A DNA stretch of 64,000 bases. Origin: Heterotrichella gracilis (lineage: Eukaryota; Sar; Xanthophyceae; Tribonematales; Xanthonemataceae). The notes under the pieces are model-generated. The model was not told where the DNA came from and ran no database searches. It saw only the letters and a program-made list of their open reading frames with translations. The position numbers were made by a program, and so were the translations under genes. The number at the start of each line of letters is the position of its first letter. Positions within the stretch are counted from its first letter, which is position 1. This document shows, piece after piece, positions 11,165-22,500 of this stretch. The stretch is taken from positions 90,253 to 154,252 of the forward strand of contig JAULBX010001447.1 of the NCBI GenBank assembly GCA_032358255.1, given 5' to 3'.

Positions 11165-12243
11165 ATGGCGCGCTTCAATGGCTTCGCGGCTGTGCTCCTC
11201 CTCGTCCTAGCCACAGGTGGGTGGACCTCTCTACCCAGTGGGAGAAACAATCATGCTTCTGAAAATTCTGACAAGCACTTCACCCTCTTGTCACACCATT
11301 TCTGATAGCGTCCTGTGCACAGCCCTGGGAACGTGTGTGTGGTCATGCAATTGCAAGTGCATTTCTACCTAAAGATGGCACATTTGTTTTCACCGCTCGC
11401 CACAGCTCCACTTAGCTCACCACCCCACTACCACCCTGCAAATGCCGTTGCTGACCCCTCCCTTCCTCTTCTGCAGCGCTCTCCAGTGCCACGGCCCAGA
11501 CCCAGGCCTGCCCCCCCAGCCCCTGCAACAAGGTCCTGTCAGGCGGTGTGCTCCTGCCCATCGCCTGCCCAGCCACCGCCAAGCTGTGCTTCACTCAGGA
11601 TGGCACCGAGCTGTTTGTCATCCCCTGCCCAGCACTTAAGTCCCCAAGCCCACCACCTCCATCCCCGCCACCACCTCCCATGTGCAAGCAGTGCCATGGA
11701 ACCAGCTGCGAGTTTTTTGATATGGTGCCCTGCCCTCCACCATCGCCACCATCGCCATCACCACCACCACCATCACCACCGCCGCCGCCCATGTGCAAGC
11801 AGTGCCACGGAACCAGCTGCGAGTTCTTCGATATGGTGCCATGCCCTCCACCACCACCACCCAAGCCACCCGTCAAATCCCCATCCCCACCACCACCACC
11901 ACCACCGCCAATGTGCAAGCATTGCCACGGGACCAGCTGCGAGTTCTTCGACATGGTGCCCTGCCCTCCACCACCACCACCCAAGCCACCCGTCAAGTAC
12001 CCATCCCCACCTTTGCCCCCACCCCCACCCATGTGCAAGCAGTGCCACGGGACCAGCTGCGAGTTTTTCGATATGGTGCCCTGCCCTCCTCCATTGCCAC
12101 CCAAGTCACCTTCCCCACCTCCATCGCCACCACCAGCGCCGCTGTGCAAGGTGTGCCACGGCACCAGCTGCGAGTTTTCTACCATGGAGCCCTGCGCGCC
12201 ACCACCACCACGCAACTCGCCACCACCAGCAACCAGAGGCTGA
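11165..12243 (+). CDS. Secreted cysteine/proline-rich protein with five CxxCHGTSC modules (paralogue 2), 272 aa
   Basis: Exons 11165-11216 and 11477-12243, with a phase 1 GT-AG intron at the same place as in paralogue 1. The signal peptide MARFNGFAAVLLLVLAT is followed by the head domain ACPPSPCNKVLSGGVLLPIA, nearly identical to its neighbour. Four modules are of the CKQC/CKHC...FFDMVPC type and the last is CKVC...FSTMEPC, so the array differs from paralogue 1 by one module and has lost the strict alternation. Spacers are longer runs of P with S or K. An extracellular matrix or wall function is inferred from the signal peptide and extensin-like spacers. The near-identity of module sequences suggests recent homogenisation or slippage between repeats. 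Confidence 0.85.
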
Positions 12244-12823
12244 TGATCCACTGGAGGTCCTTGCAGGTCCTTGCAATACCAGGGTCACACTGTCATAGTT
12301 TTTGTGACAGAGTATTGCAATTGAGAATCAGAACATTTCATGTACGCCATGTGATAGTGTCTACCAGCACGCATTGGAAGTCACTTGTAGGTTTGCTCAA
12401 ATTTTGGCTCAACCTCAGGCCAGGTTGGCACAATCATTATGTGAATGTATCAATGAACACAACTCGTATTTGAATATTCATCAATCAAGCTCAATCCATA
12501 TTTTGCTTTGCGTCACCTTTTACCCCTGCGCCACCTTTTACCCCATGCAGTTTTCAAACCAGCATGCAGCCGCTAGCCTAGGCACAGGCATGCGCACCTG
12601 TGATTGCTAGCTCTCGTAATGATGTCACAGTCTAGGTGTGGTACATAGCCCTTCCAAACTTCAAGTTTACCGTACCAGGACCTGTCACTTCCACGTTTCA
12701 TGTCACGAAACAATCATTTATTGAGATTTAAGACCGTTGAAGTTTATTATGTCACGACGTATTGCAATGGTGTCGCAACATTGTGATAGCATGCTGTAGG
12801 TGACATATCATGATTTCAAAAGT

Positions 12824-12855
12824 TTTAGTCTCAGACTTTGAGTCCTCAGACTAAA
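12824..12855. repeat. Inverted repeat (hairpin)
   Basis: TTTAGTCT at 12824-12831 pairs with AGACTAAA at 12848-12855, and GACT/AGTC pair again inside. It sits in the convergent intergenic region before the putative poly(A) signals and could be a small RNA structure or a remnant of a palindromic insertion. Confidence 0.6.
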
Positions 12856-12984
12856 GTTTAAGACTTTGTTTTCCATTATTATAATGATAGCATTTTGAAC
12901 TCAATTGAAATAAATGGATTCAAGCAAGCCTATCAAGTCTGAGGCCATAATTGTGCTGGCTAGTAGCTGTAGTACATATTGTTG

Positions 12985-12995
12985 TTACAATGTAA
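12985..12995. terminator. Candidate bidirectional poly(A) signal
   Basis: The perfect dyad TTACA-A-TGTAA places a TGTAA signal on each strand one base apart. It lies 740 nt past the stop of the + strand gene and 510 nt past the stop of the minus-strand gene, so a single 11 bp element could define both 3' ends. Confidence 0.45.
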
Positions 12996-13505
12996 CAGAC
13001 CCAGCCATAACGCTTGACATTTTGTATACATATATGAATCGATATTGGCAGTCATGCCAGGAAGAGCAATAGAATATGCTGGAATCATGCCAAGCAAACC
13101 TTAGGCACATTAAAACCCTAGGCACGAGGAAACCCTAGGCTAGTATAGCTGCCCGCAACGGTGCCTGGCTACTGGCAGTTCCATGTCACCCGCACCCACC
13201 CTCCATCATCCCAAACCCTAACAAGGGACGCCCGTGACGCATGCAATCCTTCCCCTACTTGCACCACACTCCAACCTCAGCTACACAACCGCTTTTGAAG
13301 TCCTATGGCATAGCTGCCAGAGCGGCATCAACGCGCTGATGAAGCCGTTCAGTGGCTTGCAAGTGCCCTATTACTGCTATAAATCATTAAATGCTCCCCG
13401 CTCCTCATTCAAACCTCAGTCACAAGGCCGCTATGAAGCCCTGTGACAGCGCTGTCAGAGCGACACCAGGGAAGCGCAGCCACAGCTAGAGTTTCCCTCT
13501 CCTCC

Positions 13506-16500
13506 TCATTCGAACCTCAGCGGTGGCCTAAGCACCGCCTCCAGGCAAGCCACTGGTGAGAACTCTGGCAGCTGCTGGATCTTCTCGAGGATGACAAGGT
13601 TCTGGTAGGTCTGCAAGGGGAGGATGGGGGGGGTGATGGCATGACGTGTGGCATGCAGTGGTGGGGATTGAACCTGTATGCGCGCCTCCCCAAGGTGAGC
13701 AGAGGTCGATGCACATGCGTACAGATAATTAGGAGGATGGTGCGCCTGCCTTCAATATGCAATGTCACCCACCAATGAACCTGGTTCCCTGCATGTGCAC
13801 TCAATCAGCAGCACATGCTGTAATGTTTAGGGTTTTCGTTGTAGATTTAGATGTGCCTCCACCCTCACTCTTGTGACCCAGTCCAGCAGCAGCGATTCGC
13901 AGTGAAGGGATCAGGTTTAGGGTTTTAGGGTTTAGCTTTCCCCACCTCCATCATGGTTGCCTGGTCAAGCAGCAGCGACCCGCAGTGCGCCAGTACCATC
14001 TTCATGTCCTTCTCAATGGGGGGGAAGCGCTTGCACTTGACGCGCATCAGGAAGTCGCTCACCTGCAGGAGAATCCGGGGTCAAGGGGGTGATGACATTG
14101 CGATGACAAATAAATGTGCTGGGGCATGTACAGGTAGGGGAGGGGTATGGCAAAAATATGACATGACATGGGGACTGGTGTGTGGATAAAAAGGATGGCA
14201 AGGGTGGTGACGGCACCGATGTGGGCACAACAAGGAAGCTGGACGCTGGCAAGGTCATTAGGCTTTGTGAGGGGATTTTTGTAGGGTTGTAGGGTTTTTG
14301 CGCCACGCACCAGCAGCTCGCAGTATCGCACGCGCTGGTAGTGGGGGTTCTCCACCGAGTCGCCCCCTCCCCACTCCACCTTCCATGGGGACTTGCCCAC
14401 CCAGCTTCCCGTCCCCTCCCGCAGCTGGAACCTGACCTTCCCCCCTTGGCGCCGCACCAGCACCGTCACCTTTTTGCCCACAGTCACCTTGGTGGTGCGC
14501 TCAAGGTACTGCATGGCCTGGCCCCAGTAGTGCTGGTAGCCAGGGGGGTTGGCGGGGAGGCCGTAAACGTAGGTGGAACCCATGTGGGGGGTGAGGTCAT
14601 CGCCAGGGGGGGCTGAGGCGGAGCCATGGGGGGCGGCCAAGGGGGGCGCTGCGTCCAAGGGGACTGCAGCAGGGGCCTGGTCCTCCAGCGTCTGCTCAAA
14701 TTGGATGGGGTCCAAATAGTAGCCGATGCCGAGGTCCCCCAATTTGAACGCGTAGCCGGGCTTTTTGCCCTCCCACCACTCGGTGGCAATAAAGGGCACC
14801 TGCAGGAGGGATTGCTCAGGCTGCGCAGGGTCCTCTGGTGGGGGCACATTTTCCTCCAATGTGGCGTCATTTTCAGGGTTGACCACCTCCTCAATGTCCC
14901 CATCCCCTTCAGATGCTTCGGGGGTGAGCGCCTCTCGCTCGGGGATGGCAGGTGTGTTTTGGTTGGGATTGATGTTTTCTGACAGTCCCCGAGCGTTGGG
15001 GACTGCGCGCACTGACTTGGCAGCCTGCTGCGGGACCACTGCATTTGCCAAATCTGCGGTTTCCTTAGTGCCATCTGCAAACCGCACTTTCCTCCCCCCT
15101 TCTTTCCCCTCCTGCTTTTCACCCCCTGCTGCAGCCCCGTGGGCACCCCCTGGCTGATTCTGGGATTGTGCTTCCTGGACAGCATCCCCAGCTGGCGCCT
15201 GGGGATCCGCTGGCTTGCGGGGAGTCGGGTGCAGGTTCTGCATTTGCACAGGGTCCCAGGGGGGTGGCGCAAATGACATTTTGCCCGCATTGCTGCTACT
15301 CCCCCCTGGGGCCACATCCAGGTAGGACATGTAGGCATCCAGCATGCGCCCGTCAATGCCGACCCCCAGGGGCGCTGCGATCGTGTAGGGAAACAATGGG
15401 TAAGGGGCAAGATTGCGCATAGAGGTGTCCTCACAAAGGTGTAGTATAAATCGGTTGCAATTGCCTGACTCTGTGACGTGGTGCGCAATGTGGCCACAGT
15501 ACATGTACTTTTAATTACATTTCCATGTGTCATGAAGGGACATTGCGAGCAGCAGCATTACATATGTACTCTTCCCCCCCTTCATTACCTGTGCTTATGG
15601 TGCTGTCCTCATCCAGATGCAGGTCAAACCAGAACACGATGGCATTGAGGTAGCCATCCTCCACGCACTCCAGCTTGAGCAGGCACTCCTTGCCGCGAAT
15701 GGGTCGGTCCCCGTCAAAGAAAACCTCAAACACCCTCTGGGGTTTGGTGAGGCGCCGGTGGGGGATGGTGTCGATGAACACAGTCTCGTAGTCCTTGTCC
15801 CACCTGGGGCAGTAGGGTATGGGGCTTGGTTTAAGGTTTGCTTAGGGATTCAGGATAAGGCTTACCAATAGGGATTCAGGGTTTTGGCTCAGGGTTACCA
15901 CGGTGGCCCAAAACGCTGAACCCTGCACCTGAAACCCTCAAGATTGTTGTTAAGTATGAAGAACAGTCCTAGTCATCTGCAGATAGGGCAATGCTAGTCC
16001 CAAACCCACCAAATGGTATACACATGCACAGGAATGCCACAACATGCCGTACAGTTACAAGCTTTCTTCCACCACTCTGTCCCCCAGTTTAAAACATGCA
16101 GCTGCATTACCCCCATCACCCGCCCTCCCACCTGTACTTGTTGATCGCTGAGAAGTCAAATCCCTCCACCGCCCCAGTCAGGCATTCCAACCCCATGCAG
16201 TACATGGTTGCGGCCCCGGGGATGATGGCTGCGTTGTAGGTCAGCACCCTGCGCTTGGCCTGGTCAAGGATGTACTCCATGGCGGTGCCAAGCAGGCCTG
16301 GAGGAGAGTGGCAGAGGCGTAAATTACATTAACATATTCATTTATATTTAAAAGAAAAACATCATTTACAATTGTATTTGTCTGTTTGTATATATGCAAC
16401 CTGTTTATGAACACGCGTCACAAATGAAGAGCTGGTAAATGGTGTTGCTTTGAGTGGCAGTTTGTGTTGTCCATAATGTTCAATTATCAATGAGTTTGTT

Positions 16501-19500
16501 TACCCAGGAAACGCCTCGTCTTGGAGGGGGTGGTCTGCCATCGCAGCTTCCAGAGCTTTCAGCAGTAGCTCCCAGAGAAGGACAGGAAACCAAGGTGCAG
16601 GGACCCTAAACCCTGGACCCTACTCCCTAAATCAATACCTGCATCAAACATGTCGATGACCCCAATGTTTGCCCCCTGGCGCCGCACTTGGTGGCCGCGC
16701 TCTAGCAGTGCCACATCCCGACACACCACAGACACCTTGGCACCCACGTCGTTGGAGCCGGCAACCTGCAGGGAAATGGGGGCCGGGTCCTGTTTGTGTG
16801 TATGCTTTGGGAAGCACGGTGCTGGGGATGCACAGCATTGAAAGCTGGTACTGCAAGGGGCATACTGCATGGGCGCAATGATTGCAGTGACTTCAAGGGA
16901 TTCAATCCAGAGTGATGTGAAAATGTGCGCTAGCCTACTAGGCGCCAGCTAAAGAGCGTGCAACCACTTGGCCACACATCTTCCCACCCATTCCCCCAAT
17001 TGGGGCATTAGCTAGCATGGCCTGTGGCGTCAGCATGGGCGCCGCACTCCACTCCCCATCCCTCCCACACCCACACCCACCTTCCTAGCCACATCCGCCA
17101 TTGACTCATGCAGGTCGGCCGCCACCGCGCTGTCCGCCCCCGCCTTGGCAGCAAGTGCAGCAAACAGGCCCGTGCCCGACCCCATGTCCAGCACGTGCGC
17201 GTGGCGGTCAGAGGCCTTCTTCTTCTTGATGGCGCGCTCAATGGCGGCCTGGAACGCCTGCGATTGGAAGGGTTTTTAGGGTTTAGGGTTTAGAATATAG
17301 GGACTTTCTAGGGACTAGAGTAAAAGCCTTTTCGTATTGATTGCAATTAAATAATAAATGATGGACTGGAATTAAATTAAGCAATACACTTACGTAAAAT
17401 GCCTGTTACAATTGTCAAGTCCTCTGATATACAAAGGTATAAAATAAAAGCACCGCCACTACCACACCATCAATAGTGCATGGAGGCGTGCGTGTGCAGT
17501 GACCATGATGCAGTGAACCCCACCAACGCAACCAACACCCTCCCCCCCACCACCTCCCCCTGGCCCTCCTCTGCTCACCTCATTGCGCCTTGTGTCCGCC
17601 AGCATAGAGAAGTGCAGCTGCGGGAAGGAGGCGTCGTTCTTGTACAGGTACATGTAGTCCGCCTGCTCGATGTCAAACTTGAGGCGCACGGTGTTGTGTG
17701 TGGCCAGTATGGGCATGCGCAGGCCCGACTCCACGCGCATCTCACCAGCAAGGTACTGCACCGCTGGGCCAAGGCTCTTCAGGCCTGCGCCAGGGGAATC
17801 AGAGGTTCTGACTTATAAAATTTAGCTCCTTCATTCTGTTTTTAAACCCTTTGATAAAAAAAACCACAACATGCTGACTCATATAGATAATCCAATAAGT
17901 ACTGCTCCATGTTGCCAAGGAGGGCGCGATGGTGACAAGCTCAGGGAGGAAAGTCGTGTTTGCTGATTGGAGAGGTGACTCAATTGCCACGCTAACAAAC
18001 CATTCACCACCCAAACCCACCCAAGCCACTACCACCCCACCCCACCCCGCTCACCGTTCTGCACCGCCTGCGGCCCCGTCTCAAAGTGGACGTCATCAAT
18101 GAGCTGCAGCTTGAACCAGAACACCACTGCGTTGAAGTGGCCCCCAGCAGTGAACTCGATGTCAATGTTCTTGGAGGCGTTGGCATCGGGGGGGGACAGC
18201 AGGTCGAAATGCCACACCTCCTGGGGCTCGCTAAGGGGCCTGCAAGGGAAACTCAAATTTTGCAGATAATCCAAAATGTACTTCAGGCATGACCAGTCCA
18301 TCCAAATCAAGGGCTGGAATTTAAGCTAGGAGTTCAAAAACATTCAAATGATCCATGTGGCACAGCTCCTGGGGCTCACTGAGGAAGCTGCACACAACAA
18401 ATTGGGGCACAGCATCCTAGTGCACCAAAGCTTGCGTTTTGTGTTTGTATATCCTGAACAGCATGTTTGGGGGTACAAGGCAATTTGCAACGCCATGCCT
18501 GCTGAACGCCATATCCTTCCCCATATGTCATTCAGCATATGTGCCTCATCATGGCCCTCACCTGTAATACCCCTCCGCCAGTGGCTGCCCTGCTGTGTAC
18601 GCCGGCATCCAGCGATAGCGGTCAGCGGAAGACATGTCGATGCCGCACACTTTGCCGCTGCGCACCTCGGCAGCCTGTGCAGAGTGAGGAGGGTTTGGGG
18701 ATTTGGAAGTAATGGTTAGGGGAGAGTGGTAGATAAAGGACTAGTATCACAGCATCTGAAAATACTTGCAAAACATGCTTGCAGAAACGGTTAGCACACA
18801 CGGCATGGCAAAGCATACTTTGTCACGGCATCAAATGCATGCATCAAATTGTGCACGTGAATGCAGCCATGATCCCAGTCAGTGCTTCCCCCCTCCTTGC
18901 GTCACCATGCATATTTAACCCTTTAGGGTGTAGGATTTAGGCGAGTTTAGGGTTTAGGGTTTAGCCCTCACCTGGGCATACACTGTTGCTGCCATGGGGA
19001 TGACCACCGCGTCGTGGGTGAGCAGCGTGTCCAGCGCATGGCGGATGGTGGGGATCAGGCCAGAGGTCAGCAGGCCTGGAGCAAGAATATAGTAGGTAAA
19101 TCCAATATATATGTTTTAATTTATAAAAATAAAATAACATAAATTGCACAGCTGGCCTTGAACAGGGCACAGTAATGAGAAGGAGTTGCCAAAGAGCTCC
19201 AGGAAGGCATTGGCCTCTTGTCAAAATGAAAACCATTTCCTATCATGTGTGGTTGGGTACGCTGTCATGGTGCCTTTTCCCACCCACCTTCATCAAACAT
19301 GTTGCAAATGAGCATGTTGCACACCAGCGGCACGTCCTTGATGAGCGCCAGGTCTGTGGGGCGCTTGTACACCACGCGGTTACTCTCCTCGCTGATGCTG
19401 TTGGCAATGAAGCTCTCCTGCAGGGTGGAGCCTTAGGATTTAGGGTTTAGGGTTTTGGGTTTGCACATGCTATGCATGGTTGAAGGTGCAGGGTCGCCTG

Positions 19501-22500
19501 CATGATGGTATATACCTGCATATTAGGTAGGTGCTATATGCTGTAAGTGTTCAACTTCTATACACGGACACTGTTCATATCGATACTGCAATCATGCTAT
19601 TAGATGATCTCAAAATCGTACATGGCCCATTGCCGCTTCCCCTCCACCTCAACCCCCACCTTGCACGACATTGCCATGTACAGCCACCTGTCCACAGCGG
19701 TCACATGGTACGCGCCGGCTTGCAGCGCAGCAAGGGAGTGAAGGCCTGCAAGGGGAGGAAAAGGGGTGGTCATGCTCCGACCAGGAATTTTAATAGCGCT
19801 GTAAGACGTCAACGACAGCGTAATTGCTATTTTAGTTCCACAGTTTTAAACCAAAATAAAGACGGTTAAAACCTGTGCCCACCTGCCCCGCAACTCAGGT
19901 CCAGCACGCGGCAGTCCTTGTCCTCCCCGTTCACCCTCTCCACCCCCCTCCTGATGGCCTCTAGCCACGGCTTGTGGCGCAGCGTGTCCTGGAGGAAGGT
20001 GAGGTGGCGCTTGGGCATCTTCACGTCGCTCTGCAAGGGGGAAGTATAATGGGAAGTGGTGCAACTGACACTGGGGAGGAAACACGCAGGGAGTGATGTG
20101 GCGCTGGGGCGTCTTCACGTTACATCGCAGGGATGGGAGGGGTGGGAGGTAGTGCCACACAGGGGAGCAGAGATGCAGGGAATTTGCGGCACTGTGTAAC
20201 AGGGGCATCACATGCAATTGCACCGGTGCTATGGCCCCCACGACCTCCACCACCCACACACACCATGACCGGGAAGCAGTTGCGTGTCCATTACACATCG
20301 GTTCTCAAACCCATATCTTAAGCCCTAAGCAGCCCCCCACCCACCACGACCGTTACGTAGTTGCAAGTACGCTCACGTGATGGCTTCAACTCTAAACCCC
20401 AAACTTGTAAAACCTAAACCCTAACACCTAAACCCTAAGCATCCCCCCATGCACCATGACGGTGACATAGTCGTATGAACCCTAAGCAGCCCCCCACCCA
20501 CCACGACCATTACGTAGTTGTAGGTACCCTGCACGTGATGGCCTCAACTCTAAACCCCAAACTTGTAAAACCTAAACCCTAACACCTAAACCCTAAGCAG
20601 CCCCCCACGCACCATGACAGTGACGTAGTTGTATGTGTCCTTCACGTGGTGGTCGTTCTCTGCCTGGAATGGGGTCAGCAGCTTGAGCGGGAGCATCTCG
20701 TTGGTCCTGATGCGGTGCAGGGGCGTGGAGTATGGCTGGTAGGTGATGCGCTGGGAAGGCTCGGGGGCGGGCAGGGCGCGCGTCTCCTTGCCCTTGCCTG
20801 GGAGGATAACACAAATCATCAATAAAAATCACATCTTGGGAGGGGTGAGGTCATCAGGGATTGAGGTCATTAAGGGTGAGGTAATCAGAGGTTGGCACAT
20901 GGTGTGGGATGAGTGTGGGAAGGGTTGAAATTGGGGGATTATTAGAGGATGTAGGACAAGGGGAGAATGAATGTGGGAAGGTGTACAAGGGGACCAAGCT
21001 TGGGTGCCAGTTCGAGAGCACGGCAAGTGTCATGCCATTTGAATGTCTTTTAGCGAGGGTAGTCCCTGCATTGCACGATGCCAAGCGCCGCGCGGGTGCA
21101 AACCCCATTCCATGCGCCCCCCCCACACCCCTCCAACACCGCGGCCTACCCGTCATCAGGTCCTCCACCACCCCCTGGGTTGCCTCCTCATGCCCGACCT
21201 TGCAGTCAAAGTCAAAGGGGTCAAACATAAGGCCATGCTCAAACTCCATCGCTGCCAGGCGGTGGCGCTTGAGGCCAAGCAGCGCCTGGCCGCGCCGCGC
21301 GTAGGACTTGACGAGGTAGGGCACAGCTTTCTGGTTCCTGCAAGGGGGGAGTTAGGGTTAGGCTTCAGGTTAGGGTTCCTGCAAGCAGCGCCTGGCCGCG
21401 CCGCGCGTAGGACTTGACTTAATAGGGGACAGCCTTCTGGTTCCTGGCAGTGTAGTAGAGGGCATTCAGGATACCGTCTGAGGTCCAAGGGTCAAGGGCA
21501 CAGCCGCAAAGTTTAGGGATCAGCTTAGGGTTCAGCTTAGGGTTCCTGGCAGTGTAGTAGAGGGCATTCAGGATACCGTCTGAGGTTAAAGTGTCAAGGG
21601 CACAGCCGCAAAGGTTAGGATTCAGCTTAGGGTTCAGCTTAGGGTTCTATCAAATTTCAATCCATCAATACATGCAACAACATCCAGACAGCCGCTGCGT
21701 GAAGCTGGTTGCAGCCACTTACAGCCTCTTGAGCACCGCCAGCGCCAGCGTCCTGCACCTGTCTGCATCCCAGATGGCCTCCTCCCAGAACCCCAGGCGG
21801 ATGTAGGCCAGGGAGCGGTTGGAGTGGCAGATGTGCAGCTCGGGGTGGGTCAGGTTGTGCTCCCGCACCTGGGAAATAGGTGCCAAAATGAGGGGGATTT
21901 TTGCGCATTTGGGGGGGTAGGGAGGGGGATGGTGTTGGTGTGGGGTGTAATGTTGCATGCAGGTTGCGGTGGCAGTTGTGCAGTTTGGGGTGGGTCAGGG
22001 TGTGCTCAAGCACCTGGGAAATAGGTGCAAAATGAGGGATATTTCGAGGAAATGTTCGAGGACATTTTAACCATGGAGGATGTTGGTATAGGGTATTGTG
22101 TTGCATGCAAACTGTAGTGGCAGATGTGCACTGCAGTTTTTTCCGGTTGAGCTCCCGGGAAGGGGATCCCACTCATCTCGAGAGTGAATTGCGTGGGTGT
22201 GTTAATGGGGTTGTAGTGCTCTAGCAGGCTTTGGTGTCTGGGAGCGGCAATGAGGGGAGGACAGGTTGGCCTCGCACAGATCACTGAGGATCATAGGGAT
22301 GTAATAGCATGGTGCATATGCATATCCCTTTGCAGCTTTGTTACCACCCTCCAGCGGCAGCTACAATCTACAATCTGCGGTGCGTGTGGGAGGGGGGGTA
22401 TAAGGAGACAGATTTCCTCCGCATACCTTGCGGAAGAGCTTGACGTACGCCGCAACCGCAGAGACGTTGTCCCCCTGCTTCAGAAACCTGATTGCCTCGT

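Larger units (their letters stand above)
12244..13505. other. Convergent 3' region between the paralogue pair and the TPR-methyltransferase gene
   Basis: No coding signal is seen. It holds a hairpin (12824-12855) and a back-to-back poly(A) motif (12985-12995). It also contains two diverged copies of the end of the neighbouring gene's last exon, including the sequence around its stop, at about 13268-13340 and 13401-13465. Confidence 0.5.

Noticed and set aside
8353-12190. Interpretation of the CxxCH arrays as multihaem cytochromes
   Set aside because: The proteins carry ER-type signal peptides and extensin-like spacers. Haem c attachment is not known in the eukaryotic secretory path, and each module has two further conserved Cys, favouring disulfides.
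11315-12298. 327-codon + frame over the second cysteine/proline-rich gene
   Set aside because: Off-frame shadow of the module array (His/Pro-rich reading of the same repeats); the module frame has the signal peptide exon and correct splice phase.
13640-13735. tRNA-like GGTTCAATCC box on the minus strand
   Set aside because: The T-arm does not pair and no D-arm or anticodon arm can be drawn; it lies inside an intron of the TPR-methyltransferase gene.
14484-15533. 349-codon minus-strand frame within the TPR-methyltransferase gene
   Set aside because: Overlaps exon 19 in a different phase; exon 19 is fixed by splice phase at both ends and by PRMT barrel similarity.
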